A stretch of 64,000 nucleotides of DNA from Blastomussa wellsi (GCA_947652115.1 OX393570.1:21376175-21440174); one strand, 5' to 3'; numbered from the stretch's first letter, positions 46,401 through 57,327 are shown. The notes: generated by a model from the letters alone, not told the origin. Numbers and translations: made by a program.

Positions 46401-47095
46401 AGGCAATTTGAGGGGCCCCAACATACCAGTTATTATAAATTATTATACGTATTTTTGGACCTGCACTTTTTCAGAGAGAGAAAGATTTTCTAAGTGAAAA
46501 ACTCCTTGAAAAAGACAGCAGCCATGCACAAGAGCTTTTGAAACTTCAGTCCAAGATTTCTTTACTGGAAAAAGACTTGGTTAGTCAACAAGTGAAATTT
46601 GTTAACATGGAGCAAGAAGTCGGTGAAATATGGAAGAAAAAGATTGAAAAGCTACGTCTAGAAATAACTGAACTTTCAAGCACAATCACTGATCTCAAAA
46701 GAGACACGATGTTCTACCAGCAAAAGCTAGCTGCAACAGTTGAGGATCTGAATAACAAACAAAAAGCTCATTCTCGCCAAATCAGCATTTTGAATGGCAG
46801 AAGCGAGATTCTCCGGAAGCGACTTGCTGATAAGTTTGAGAAACTGACTCAGATTGTTTTGGCGTCAAAGGATGCAGAGAAGTCTGTTGCTGATGTTCTA
46901 AAATCTACAACTAAAGAGATTGAAGAAATGTGGTTTCGTAAGGACAGTTGCATAATATGTACTATTGAGAAACCAAATTGTGTTGTTATTCCTTGCCGCC
47001 ATCAAATAACATGTCATCAGTGTACCTCCTTCTTGGTGACGTGTTCTTACTGCCGAGGGCCTATAAAGGAAATGATACTCACTTATGGATTATAA
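43479..47095 (+). CDS. GHKL (Hsp90-like) ATPase, coiled coil and RING-finger protein
   Basis: Three exons (43479-45207, 45767-45945, 46475-47095) join in phase to 842 residues, or about 800 if translation starts at 43605 (MSQELRTAKS), which I think likelier. The N-terminal part has WEGIRELVQNWHDG, the N-box type of GHKL ATPases (Glu and Asn for Mg-ATP), and later LLGFSKKASS with IGQFGEGLKVGALAL, the glycine-rich lid motif. The usual DxGxG box is not obvious: LINHDTEL stands near its place. Exon 3 starts with a long coiled coil (about 46480-46930). It ends in a RING finger, C-X2-C-X11-C-X-H-X3-C-X2-C-X6-C-X2-C (CIIC, PCRHQITCHQC, CSYCRGP), close to the IAP/MDM2 type. RING fingers of this type act as ubiquitin E3 ligases, usually dimeric. 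ATP-dependent ligase activity is an inference; I know no named gene with this order. An acidic SDDDDDDD run lies near 44265. Confidence 0.8.
45243..45455 (-). repeat. tRNA-derived SINE copy, reverse orientation
   Basis: Read on the minus strand it has ggtctgggttcgaaaa (B-box type), tgttcttgggcaagacactt and ggtaaccctgcgatggacta. It follows the splice donor of the GHKL exon 1 within 40 bp. The copy at 53806-54040 is the same family. Confidence 0.7.
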
Positions 47096-48210
47096 CTTAC
47101 AATGTTATAATAGGAAAATTGTGTTCAAATCAAATATGCTTGAAAAGTTATTATATTATAGTCCAATAATATGATTTACATGTATATTCATTCTAAACAT
47201 TGTTACTGAATTAGACAATTAAATTGTAAGTTTAAAAAATAAACCACTCTGAAAGTCTAACCTAAATGTAACTTTTCAGAAATTTTGGTTTGAAGTCAAA
47301 ATTGAAAGGTCTGTTTTGGTTCAGTCTGACCAGAAATTGGGGCTGCCAGTGGATGTGGCACACTTCAATCTTGATTGATTGGTCAAACTAATCTGACAGA
47401 AACTGGTCTGGTCTGAATGAATTTAGAATATTCTATTTTAACAAACTGGTCCATTGCCTTATTTCAACATGGTAGTAAATAGGATCTCAGATGTGGGGCA
47501 CAGAGGAAAGGAATGTAAAATGGAAGGACTGTTCTGCTCAGTTCGTCTAAAATATTGGTCAATTTCATGTGTTTGACTGGTCAGTTTGTCAAAATGGAAA
47601 GCGCCAGAGCTTGCGTCAACCTTCTTGTCCCTCATAAGTGTGCAACAAATGCAGACTGCAGCTAGACCTGCAGACTGGCACTCCTGTTAGCCTGGATGTC
47701 ACTCTGGTTAGCCTGAATATATCACTCTGGTTAGCCTTAGCCTGCGTAGCAAGCGTTTTGCCCCACTTTTCTCGCTGCCAAATATACGATAACAGTTCAT
47801 AACAGCTCTTCGCTCGCTTGGGAATGCTTGCTACACAGGCTAGGTTAGCCTAAACAGCACTTGTGACACCATAGTTCTTAAAAAATTCTGCCAGTCTGCA
47901 TTTGTCGCAAACCGCACTAAGATCATGTCAGTTGAATTCCTTCTAACAGAGAAACTGATTCATATTAATGATAATATTCAACTTGGAGGTAAATGTAATG
48001 ACATTCTAGAGCCTTTTTAATAATTAAAAGAAAACAAACATGCCAATTAAACAATTTCAATTTCTCTCATAATACTCGGACATAAACCACCTGACAATTT
48101 AAAAACCGGCTACCTACTACACATAGATTTTGATAAGTTTCCTGGAAATTTGAGATAACTAAAACTACAATGTATGCAGAACATTAAATTTGTGAAATTT
48201 TAGTCTATTG
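47096..48210. other. Intergenic, convergent 3' ends
   Basis: It holds the 3' UTR of the GHKL-RING gene with an aataaa at 47238-47243, a small MITE at 47738-47842, and the 3' side of MORN4. No gene is seen. Confidence 0.6.
47738..47842. mobile_element. Small MITE with TAGCCTGCGTAGCAAGCG ends
   Basis: The left end tagcctgcgtagcaagcg and the reversed right end tagcctgtgtagcaagca are inverted repeats about 105 bp apart outer to outer. The outer motif is the same as that of the RecQ-carrying element at 58120-59766. Confidence 0.75.
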
Positions 48211-48672
48211 TCAAATCTTGATGCTTCGAGCAATTTCAGCAGCCTGCTGCGCCTTCATCATCGTGTCTTTCACTCGGAGCCTCTCAACAAGTTCAGTTCC
48301 CATAAAATAGCCTTCTTGCCTTGGGCGGCCGTGAGTTCCATCTGGAAAGGTTATTATGCCCTCGCCATCAACCCTCCCATTCTGAAACCTCCCTTCGAAG
48401 CGCATTCCATCGCTCCGTGTAAAGGCACCAAAGCCACTGTATTTTCCGTTTTCAAATTCGCCCTCGTAGACGGAGCCGTCCGGGAATCTAGCAACACCAT
48501 GGCCGTGGCAAAAACCGTTCTGAAATTGTCCAACATACTTCGAGCCATCGACAAGAGAAAGATGTCCAATGCCGTGCTTTCTACCGTCATTGCTCCATTC
48601 TCCATCGTACATATCGCCGACAGGGTAGGTGAATTTGTGTCTTGCAACGGCTTGGGAGTTCGAGGAAGCCAT
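48211..48672 (-). CDS. MORN4: MORN repeat-containing protein 4
   Basis: A single uninterrupted minus-strand frame of 153 residues. It has MORN repeats at about residues 16-107, visible as YDGEW, YVGQFQNG, YEGEFENG and FEGRFQNG, each followed by a GxG and an F/L-x-DGS turn. After them comes TFPDGTHGRPRQEGYF and a helical, charged C-terminus. Length, repeat spacing and the post-repeat PDGTHG signature fit MORN4 (retinophilin). In animals MORN4 binds class III myosins in sensory microvilli or stereocilia and helps membrane targeting; that role here is by homology. It is head to head with BIVM, with starts about 560 bp apart. The plus-strand frame across the same bases is a shadow. Confidence 0.88.
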   Translation of the reverse strand: MASSNSQAVARHKFTYPVGDMYDGEWSNDGRKHGIGHLSLVDGSKYVGQFQNGFCHGHGVARFPDGSVYEGEFENGKYSGFGAFTRSDGMRFEGRFQNGRVDGEGIITFPDGTHGRPRQEGYFMGTELVERLRVKDTMMKAQQAAEIARSIKI

Positions 48673-49229
48673 TTTCAGTGAGTTTCTAAATAGTTTTTCT
48701 GCTATCGAAAAGTTGTTTCTGCAGCGAATGGGACAATTTTATATGCAAACACAGATGTTTTTCTTGAAAGATTTTCTTTGGTGCCCTGGTGATCACAGCG
48801 GAAGCTTTCACTGTTAACTAACTATAATCACCCTGGATAAAGGAAGTTGTGCGTAAATCTAATCAAAGCTCAAAACAAGGCAAAACAATACTAGTTTTGC
48901 ATTTTCGCATCTCATAAAATAGTTATGTTCCAGGCGTTCCTGTAACTTCCCATAATCCTCCGCCAGACCTTTTCAGTCGGTCAGCGGCAGCTCGTTTTAG
49001 CGCTACCTTTCAAGGGAAAATTTTTCAGAAAAACATTGGCAACGCTTTGAAAAGTTTTTTAAATTGTCATGCCTCCTGGTGGTTTTTAGCAGGTTAGTTC
49101 CTGCTGAGTTGCGAGTTTAATTCAGTTGCAAATGATGGCTTCCCATCCAATCATGTACATCAAAATGTACATAACTACAGTTAAATAACACAGATACATA
49201 CCTAGCAGATTGACTGGAAGACATCGAAA
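48673..49229. promoter_or_regulatory. Shared spacer between MORN4 and BIVM
   Basis: The two genes are divergent with 557 bp between start codons, so both promoters and 5' UTRs must lie here. No TATA box stands out. Confidence 0.55.
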
Positions 49230-52200
49230 ATGGGTTTGATTTGGAGTACCGAACGACGTAAAGAAGAAGATAGCGATTCTAATTGTGAGGAGATTTTCTA
49301 TGAAACTGTGGACAGTGTTAACATTCCCTCAAATGGTGATGATTCGGTTCTTCAAGACCTCGATAAGAAAAACAACTGTATTAAAGAGACATACGTAACT
49401 GCATGTGGCAAGCTTACTACTGAAGTAGACTCAACATTCCATCAACCAGAGCAGAAAGTTCCAGAGCCCACTTGCCAAGAAGTAACCAGTAACGTGAATA
49501 ATTTTAACACCATGAAACTGAGTGTGTCTCTCGTAGCAACCGAAGAATGCAAAGAAAAAGATGCTAAAAATGGAAAGCTGACAGATTCCTCCTTGGGAAT
49601 ACCCTCGTTACCTGAGGCAAAAGATCTAGTTATGGAATGCAGCACTTTTTCATTGCCACTAATCTCAGAGGAAAAAGTGTTTCGAGAAAAACATTGTAAA
49701 AGTAACTCCAATCCAGAAATGTCTGTGAATAATATTTCTTCGGATAAGATAAAACCTGGAATTCCCCATTCATGCTCATGGCAAGTTAATGTAGACTGTT
49801 TTAAATCAAAAAAGAAGAAGAAACCACCAAAAAAGTATCTAAAGGACAGGGAGCAGCACTTGAAATGTGATTATGATGACGCAAACTATAGAACTGCAAC
49901 CTCAGATAACCAAGAACTGTACATGGGAAGTTCTATGGCTTCCACTGAAATTGCCACTCAAGAAATGATGGCCAGAAGAAAAGTCTTAGACCTCAGAAGA
50001 TGGTAAAAAAATATTTAGGAAATATCTGTTACTAATTTAAACATGCGAAGTAATAAGTTCTTACTAAAACATTTAGTTATAAAAATAAGCGATAAAAAAT
50101 GTGAACGACGTTTCGACCGCTCCACGGTCATTTTCAAGTTAAGGTTCATGAAGTAAAAATTCCGCATATATACAATTTCTGGGCTGCTCCTACATTACCA
50201 GAGCCACGTTCATACGAAGTACAAACATTCTCTGTTAAAAACAATGCTGAACCGCGCATTTAAACTTTCTTCAAACTGGCTCTTTTTTCATCAAGAATGT
50301 GAACGCCTAAGGGTGATCTTCACGCGTTTGCATTATCCAGAGCCCCTCATACGAAACACCATCAAGGTTTTCGTTGAAATGAAGGTGACGGGGAACACAC
50401 GCCCCCCGCAACAATCAGGTGAAATTCCCGTCAGAATACTCCTGCCGTTCAAAGATCAGAGATCAGCAAACAAACTACGCGAGCAACTTAGTGATCTTAG
50501 CCGAAAGATAAATACCGAGGTACATCCTGTATTTACAAGCCGCAAGATCAAAGATGACCTTAAACCTAAGGAACCTAAACCTCCAATTGTCAACCAGCAA
50601 AACGTTGTATATTTCTATAAGTGTGATCTGTGTGATGCAGATTATGTCGGCTTTACCAGCCGACACCTATATCAACGTGTGGAGGAGCACAAACGATCGG
50701 TAATCGGCAACCATGTGAGAGAACAACATGGAAAGGAGCCAAGTGAAATCGCGAAGAACTTTAGGGTCCTGAGGAAGTGCTCGAACAAGTTCGATTGTTT
50801 GATTTTTGAAATGTTTTTTATTCGGGACCTTAAGCCAAAATTAAACAAACAGAGCGACTCTGTCCGTGCAAAGCTGTTTGCTTAACATTTTTAATAGTTC
50901 TTATTCTTTTTACCTCAAATTTACACTTCGTTTTCGCATTCTGCTATTTTTATTGTTCGTATGTAAATAATTAGCTTTTTACCTTGTTCCCATTGTTTCA
51001 GAAATTGTATATATGCGGAATTTTTACTTCATGAACCTTAACTTGAAAATGACCGTGGAGCGGTCGAAACGTCGTTCATATTTTTTATCGCTTATTTTTA
51101 TAACTAAATAATTTAAACATACCGTATTTATTCGATTAAATGCCCAGGGCACTTATTTAAATTTTGGACTTAAAAGATGGGTGCTTATTCGAGGTGTGCA
51201 CCTATTTAAGGCTGGGCGCTTGTTAAATTTTTACCATTTTCAGTAAGTAAAAAGTTCATTTTGTAACAAAACAATAAATAAGAACAAAACATGATAAAAT
51301 ATTAAAGCATATACTGGTAAATTGTAACTGTTAACAACTCATTGTTCAGTCTTCGCAAAAGTCTCTTTAGCTATCATAATTCTCAATCAACTTCAATGTC
51401 ATTGTCACTCAGCTCAATAAGTGAACTTTCTGGTGCTGCCTCCTCGACATCTGACAGCGTAACGTCAGCAAATGGGTCAGTCACGCGAGAAGCTGTTAGG
51501 GGTTGCTGGATGGATGCTAGGTGATCTTGTCCTGCATGACAAGGTTGGGCGCTTAAAAAGTACTTTTTGGGGGTGGTGTGGGGTGGGCGCTTATTAACTT
51601 TTTCTACCTTCAGGGTGGGCGCTTATTCGAGGTGGGCGCTTAATTGAAATAATGTGGTAGTCAGATAGACAAGTATTCTGCAGTAGCTGAGATATTAATG
51701 GCAACTGCTGTGCTTTGGATTCTGGATTCAACAGTTAGAGTTCAAATACCAGGGGGATACTGTCCCAAATTTTGAGTGGGATTCTGAAACCCTACCCTTA
51801 CTAGACCTAACCACAATATCCATATCCTAATTTTCAGAGCAAACTCTACGCTACCCCTTGGAACTGCTTTGGTTTGAGTAAACATTTAAGATGCATGATA
51901 AAAATTAATTAAAAGATTGTTTTAATCATATGTCTTGAGGGATAAATAACTGGCAAAAATTGTCAGGTAAATGCCCAAATCTATATACCATAATTATTCC
52001 AGATCAAAACAGCAAAAAATAAAAAAAAATCCACACCTTTGTTATTGTAAAAAATTCAGCACAGCCTCATCTTACAGCTAAATTGTTGCTAAATATGAAA
52101 AATAGTTTAAATTATTTAAATAATGTGAGTTATAATATTTATTTATTTTAGGTACTGTATGAGCCGACCTCAATACAAGCGTTCTTGCGGCATTTCCTCT

Positions 52201-55200
52201 CTGGTATCCTGCTGGAATTTCCTGTTTAGCTCGCTTGGTGCAGGCAGGTACATTAAAGTACATTGTCAGACAACTCACTCTAATGCAAGACCCAGGTGAT
52301 GTACACCTTAGAGAGGTAACCACCTGGAAGGGCATTCAGTCTGTCATATACAAACAAGTAATAGTTGGACATAATCAGCTGCTATAAAGATGCTATGTCA
52401 CGATGACATGTCTTGAAAAGTTCACCCTAACATTTTCAAGTTTGTCAATTACAATCCTTCTCAAAGTTTCTAATCTGTAGCCTTCCTTGTTTCTTATCAG
52501 ACAAGTTTACTGGTACCTCTTTGTTGTGTTAAGTTCCATTTTTGGTGAACTATTATTTCAAGTTTTCCAAAGGTGACTTTGTTTAGGTTGCAAAGCTTCT
52601 TCATTGTGAAATTCAGAAAACCGGTGAACACCAGAAATATCTATGGAATGGTTTTGTTATTGTGAACATTGTAATACCACAAACAGCAACGGTAATTAGT
52701 GGTTTTGAGGTCTGCTTGCATCCTTAATTCTAATGTCAGTGATTCCCCTAACGTCAATGCACAATCAACATTCTTAAAATATTTATTCTGCATTTGACAG
52801 TCATAATTGTACAGTCTCCACTGTATCATACAAAACTTATTTGTCCCAACATAATCTACAATTAAAAAATATATATCAAAACAATACTGTACCGGTCCTG
52901 TTATTAATAGTAACTTGGGTAACAAAGAGTTGTCTTGTGTTATTTAACAGTAAGCAACCCTTGTCTCAAGAGGAGGCATTAAATATACTCGGTTTCAAAC
53001 CACCATTTGGAGAAATAAGATTTGGACCATTCACTGGAAATGCTACATTAATGAGGTGAGAGAAATTTGCTTTATTATTTTTCACCAACATGCAAAAGGC
53101 TAATTGAGAAAATCCACTGGATTATATGTTCTATCAGAGACTGTCTAAATTAAGCTAATTTTGTAGTAATATATTATTTTATAATATTAATTAATAGTCA
53201 ATTTTTTCAGCTGGCTTACCCTGAGAAAGGTTTGGAATCAAATTGTATACTCCTTGACAAATTTAAAGCCTTTCTATGCCAGACACTTTCTGGGTGAGAA
53301 TACTTAATGAACCAAAACTATCTCATTTTGCATGAGAATTAAGATGCAGGTAAAACACCTTTTCATACGAATGGTTTCACACTTAGACTCGTTTGGACTC
53401 TGAGGCAAAAGAGAAATGGCCTATTGGTTCAGCCTGTAAACAAATTTTCCCATGTTCAACATAAAAAAATTCTATTTTAGGTGGTTCAGGCAGCTCTGTG
53501 ATTATTTTGGAGTCCATGGTGAGGCATACCTTTTGTACAAACCCAAAGGAAAGAGTCGTACTATTGGCCTGAGTGGTGAGGAAGCTTTACGTCAGTTAAA
53601 GAAGGGTCTGCATAACCCTCAGATGGCTTTCATCTACCACTGCTACAATCACTACTTTTGTCCTATCGGATATGATGATTCACCAGTTAAGGCTGTTGAT
53701 GCATACAGGTAGCCATTAGTTATTATCAATAACTATTGATCAGATAAGATCACTTTTTAACTAAAGATAAAGTCTGCATGCGAGCATAGTGGCACAGGCT
53801 GCATGCCAGAGCTGATGCCTCAATTTCCTAAGCTTGAAGTGACTAATCTACTCCTCACTGGAGGGTTTGCTAGAATAAGTCCATTGCAGGGTTACCCTCC
53901 ATCATTTTATTCACCTGTACCTACCTGGGTGGAGAGGGGTACTATGAGAGTAAAGCGTCTTACCCAAGAACACAGTGCCAGGGTTTGAACCCGGAGCACT
54001 CAATCTAGAGACCAGGACACAGGCCAGAGGGTTAAGTAAGATTTATAAACTTAAGCCTGGTATGGCTCATGAATGTTGCATGGCTTTAAAGTTTAATACT
54101 TATGAAGCATGAGGCATCTCAAAGCTACTGAGTTGCTGTTACTGATCATGATAGAAACCCCAGCTGGGACCTCAGTTGGCATTTCTTGCCAGGTTTCCCT
54201 TGCTATCTCTGTTGGATAAAATAATTAGTGTCTCACGAGACCATCAAGACTAAGAACATAGTATCATAGCAGGCAAATACCCACCATATATTATATATTC
54301 AGTTTAGTCTCCCTCACGACACACTTGAAAACATGCTGGAAAAGTACAACTGACTGGCATCAAATACATCATGTGACTGGCCACATTTGCAATGAATATT
54401 AACCTCTTTGTACTGTGATAAAACACTGAATATTAACCTCTGAATATTAACACTGAATATTAACCTATTTGTACTGTGATAAAACACTGAATATTAACCC
54501 CTGAATATTAACACTGAATATTAACCTCTTTGTACTGTGATAAAACACTGAATATTAACCTCTGAATATTAACACTGAATATTAACCTCTTTGTACTGTG
54601 ATAAAACACTGAATATTAACCTCTGAATATTAACACTGAATATTAACCTATAAAACACTGGCCTGGGATGCAAGGAAGGAGGGAACCTACAGTACTTCCA
54701 GTGATGCTTTGAACTATATAGACCAATTGCCCTTCTACCCTACCCTTAAGTGATGGACTGGCAGCTGACATAAACTGTGACTTAAAAAAATCAGGGTTAC
54801 AAAGAGATCAACAAGTTGGGCTCCAGGGCTGCTGACTCCCAATATCGGGTTCTGGGCCTTGAGTCAATCATGGTCAGTGGCCCATGCTCTACAACAAAAG
54901 CCTCCAAGAGATGTAATGATGCAGTTCCATCAAGCTCCGTACTAAAAATAATTTCCAGCTGTTTACCCACACGGCGGATTACCCGCGGCAGTCTATTTTG
55001 TAGTAAGGGTAAAAAAAAACAGTTCAAAAGATTACTGCACTGGCTGATACCCACACCCCAAAACAAATCAAGTCATTACCAGTTAGACGTTTAAGAACTG
55101 ACGAACTTGGAGCGATCAATTGTCCAGCTCCCTTCAGTATCCTGGATTTGGTGGATAAACTTGCAGTAGACTGGTTATATGGGCTTGTTTGACATGCACT

Positions 55201-55848
55201 GGAAACTGTCAGAGCTGTACACTTCTTAAGAGCAGACTGATCTACCTTCATTACATTCTGAATAACATGACACATGCTTGCTTTTTATTGTATATCATAG
55301 GGTGCAGTTATATGAAGATGAGGTTGAAACTTGGATTCTGATTGGAGACCCAAGTTGTAAACATCCAAGTATTCACTGCAAGAGGTATAACATTAAGAAA
55401 ATAATATGTCTGTAGCATTTTGTTTATCAACCTGACACATTGGCTGCTGAAGAGCTCTTCTGAGTATAAAAGAGGGACCAACCTTTAATTCAAAACTACA
55501 AAATTATGTAGAAAGTGTTTGACAGTCTTTTAACTTTTTTAAGGTACTTAAGGTACAGGGGCTTTAATTGGCAAACATTGACTCATTTTTTTTTTTGGTT
55601 CCAGATGGGCAGACATTGAAACAGATTTGAACAACAAGGCCCCTATGTACCTTAACATACGTCAACTCCACATGGGAATTCAACAGAAAAATGTTAAAAA
55701 GACGGGTGGAAATCTTCATTGCATCATGGCATTTCAAAAAAGCACCTGGCAATGCTACAAAACAATCACACCAGCAGCATCCAGTAAAAGAACATTGCCT
55801 CAAGTTGAAGAAGATGAAGTAGATGATTATGACTCAAGTGATTCGTGA
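49230..55848 (+). CDS. BIVM: Basic immunoglobulin-like variable motif-containing protein
   Basis: Six exons (49230-50002, 52152-52247, 52951-53055, 53481-53708, 55301-55384, 55605-55848) join in phase to 509 residues, the length of vertebrate BIVM. Exon 1 encodes a polar, probably disordered N-terminal half ending in a basic stretch ([18 protein letters not shown]) and [11 protein letters not shown]. The conserved half has [86 protein letters not shown] and [11 protein letters not shown], matching BIVM throughout. BIVM has no established biochemical function. The conserved Cys, His and Asp/Glu positions recall papain-like C39-type folds (my inference). Intron 1 contains a Penelope-like element and another transposon; later introns hold a SINE and a 61-bp tandem repeat. 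The tail ends [11 protein letters not shown]. Confidence 0.94.
50045..51109 (+). mobile_element. Penelope-like element, 5'-truncated
   Basis: The element has inverted terminal repeats of about 111 bp (50071-50181 and 50999-51109) with a single difference seen, each carrying the block acgacgtttcgaccgctcc and cattttcaagttaaggttc. It is flanked by an 11-bp direct repeat aatttaaacat (50034-50044 and 51110-51120), taken as the target duplication. An open frame at 50244-50885 (213 codons) encodes a GIY-YIG endonuclease domain ([20 protein letters not shown], then [25 protein letters not shown]), the 3' part of a Penelope-type polyprotein. The reverse transcriptase core is missing, so it cannot move alone. 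It sits in BIVM intron 1 on the same strand; the near-identical arms and intact frame point to a fairly recent insertion. Confidence 0.9.
51119..51662. mobile_element. DNA transposon remnant with inverted ends
   Basis: The left end taccgtatttattcgattaa, then atgccc, and the reversed right end taccacattatttcaattaa, then gcgccc, are imperfect inverted repeats, followed inward by gcttattcgaggtgggcgc-type repeats. A minus-strand stretch at about 51380-51520 is rich in Ser/Asp/Glu, as in the C-terminal tails of pogo-like transposases, but too short to be sure. It begins right after the Penelope-like element. Confidence 0.65.
53806..54040 (-). repeat. tRNA-derived SINE copy, reverse orientation
   Basis: Read on the minus strand it has gctccgggttcaaaccctgg (B-box type), tgttcttgggtaagacgctt, and ggtaaccctgcaatggactt. 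It is the same family as 45243-45455. It is in a BIVM intron. Confidence 0.7.
54401..54652. repeat. 61-bp tandem repeat, about four units
   Basis: Units contain ctttgtactgtgataaaaca and two or three ctgaatattaac sub-repeats, and are nearly identical. It lies in the BIVM intron before the exon at 55301. Confidence 0.9.
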
Positions 55849-55988
55849 CTTCTCCTCCATCATTTTACAGTGGAGGGAACAAGTGTCAGTTTTCGACAAA
55901 ATCCCACTTCCAAGATGGGACTGGGCCCACAGTATTCATCACTGAACTTGCTGAGCAACATTGCCTGGTTTCAAACCAAGGGGGACAA

Positions 55989-56262
55989 GGTACGAGTCAA
56001 CAAATTTTGGGATTAGCAACTACTGATCCACATAGTCAAAAAGTGCACACCAAACTTTACAAAATCCCTACGTTTGGTGTTAATAGACCCAATATTAACC
56101 AAAATACTTCCAGTTAAAAATGTCCTAATTTACAAAGAAATGTATGGCCATCCTGACGCTGCGTCCAGATTATCAAACATTTCTTTGTAATTTTGTAAAA
56201 TCTTGGTGTGCTCTTTCCGACTTTGTGGATTTTGCTAATCCCATAATGTACAGACTTGTACC
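55989..56262. repeat. Fold-back repeat, imperfect 75-bp arms
   Basis: The arm 55989-56068 (ggtacgagtcaacaaatttt to tttacaaaatc) is roughly the reverse complement of 56190-56262 (attttgtaaaatcttggtgt to gacttgtacc), with clear divergence. A gap begins 38 bp later. Confidence 0.65.
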
Positions 56263-56300
56263 TAGTCCGTTTCTGTTTGATATCAGGCAATGACATGTTT

Positions 56301-56500
56301 NNNNNNNNNNNNNNNNNNNNNNNNNNNNNNNNNNNNNNNNNNNNNNNNNNNNNNNNNNNNNNNNNNNNNNNNNNNNNNNNNNNNNNNNNNNNNNNNNNNN
56401 NNNNNNNNNNNNNNNNNNNNNNNNNNNNNNNNNNNNNNNNNNNNNNNNNNNNNNNNNNNNNNNNNNNNNNNNNNNNNNNNNNNNNNNNNNNNNNNNNNNN
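56301..56500. other. Assembly gap (200 N)
   Basis: Exactly 200 N, the same size as the gap at 32827; a placeholder of unknown true length next to a fold-back repeat. Confidence 0.99.
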
Positions 56501-57054
56501 AGAGGTTTGTTCTCTGGATGCCAGGGGCTTTCCTCTGAAATATGACCCTGCACTAACCCAGCCTTCAGTCGACTGCGCCCTATGCACCAAGGGTTAAAAT
56601 TGCATACAATTGAAATAATTTTTATTATACGAATCTGTTCATGTTCAAAATATTTAAATTTTTAAGTCACTATAATTTAACATAAAAATCTACCAAATAC
56701 ATTATAAATCTAGTTCTAACATTTGACAATGTACATATTTATTTCAATTATAATTTGATAAAAAATATTATGTACAAGCTTTCTATGCAATCCAAAAAAT
56801 GAAGCATTCCTAGCAACAGTTATTTGGTTCGTCAGTGTTCCTCTTTTGCATCAGAGCAGATTGCAAAATGAAGTTGAATTTTCCCTTTAGATGTTATTAA
56901 TTCGGAGCACTCTCAATAAGCAAACTGGCAAAACTGGCAAATAAATTTCTCTACATACAATATAGCGGTAATCATGATAACTGTAGTATCATCTCTATGT
57001 AAAAATTCCCCCTTGACAAAATAATATAAAAATACTTTCAAGTACCTTACTTAT

Positions 57055-57243
57055 GAGGCCCTGTTAGGGTAAATTCCGACAGGCGACACGGCTCTGAAAC
57101 GGCGACATGAAGGAGCTGAAATGACGACGAATGACAAGCCGCTCACACGAAATTATGACAGCAACATGTGAACCTTCCGAAATTGCGACATGGAAAGGTT
57201 TTAAATTCAGACGGGGACATAAAGACCACCCTAACAGGGCCTC
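57055..57243. mobile_element. GAGGCCC MITE, second copy, 6-bp target duplication
   Basis: The ends gaggccctgttagggt and (reversed) the identical gaggccctgttagggt are perfect inverted repeats. The flanks are acttat on both sides (57049-57054 and 57244-57249). Interiors differ from the copy at 41972 but the end type and target-site length agree. It contains gcgacacggctctgaaacgg and no gene. Confidence 0.88.
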
Positions 57244-57327
57244 ACTTATAACAGTATAAAATGTAATAAAATATTTATATATAATTTATAATCTTGTTTA
57301 TGTTAATTTTCAATACAATGACTGCAT

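Larger units (their letters stand above)
55849..57327. other. Intergenic region, convergent 3' ends, with gap
   Basis: It contains the BIVM 3' side, dispersed repeat copy 3 (55885-55970), a fold-back repeat (55989-56262), a 200-N gap (56301-56500) and a MITE (57055-57243). No gene is seen; frames across the gap are artefacts. Confidence 0.6.

Noticed and set aside
48208..48681. 157-codon plus-strand frame over MORN4
   Set aside because: The opposite strand has clear MORN repeats and a better start; this one is a shadow.
54401..54652. Regular 61-bp repeat as a possible array of regulatory sites or CRISPR
   Set aside because: It is a simple head-to-tail minisatellite with internal aatattaac sub-repeats, and no spacer-like variation.
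56114..56597. Frames across the second N run
   Set aside because: Same artefact, and the flanks are a fold-back repeat.
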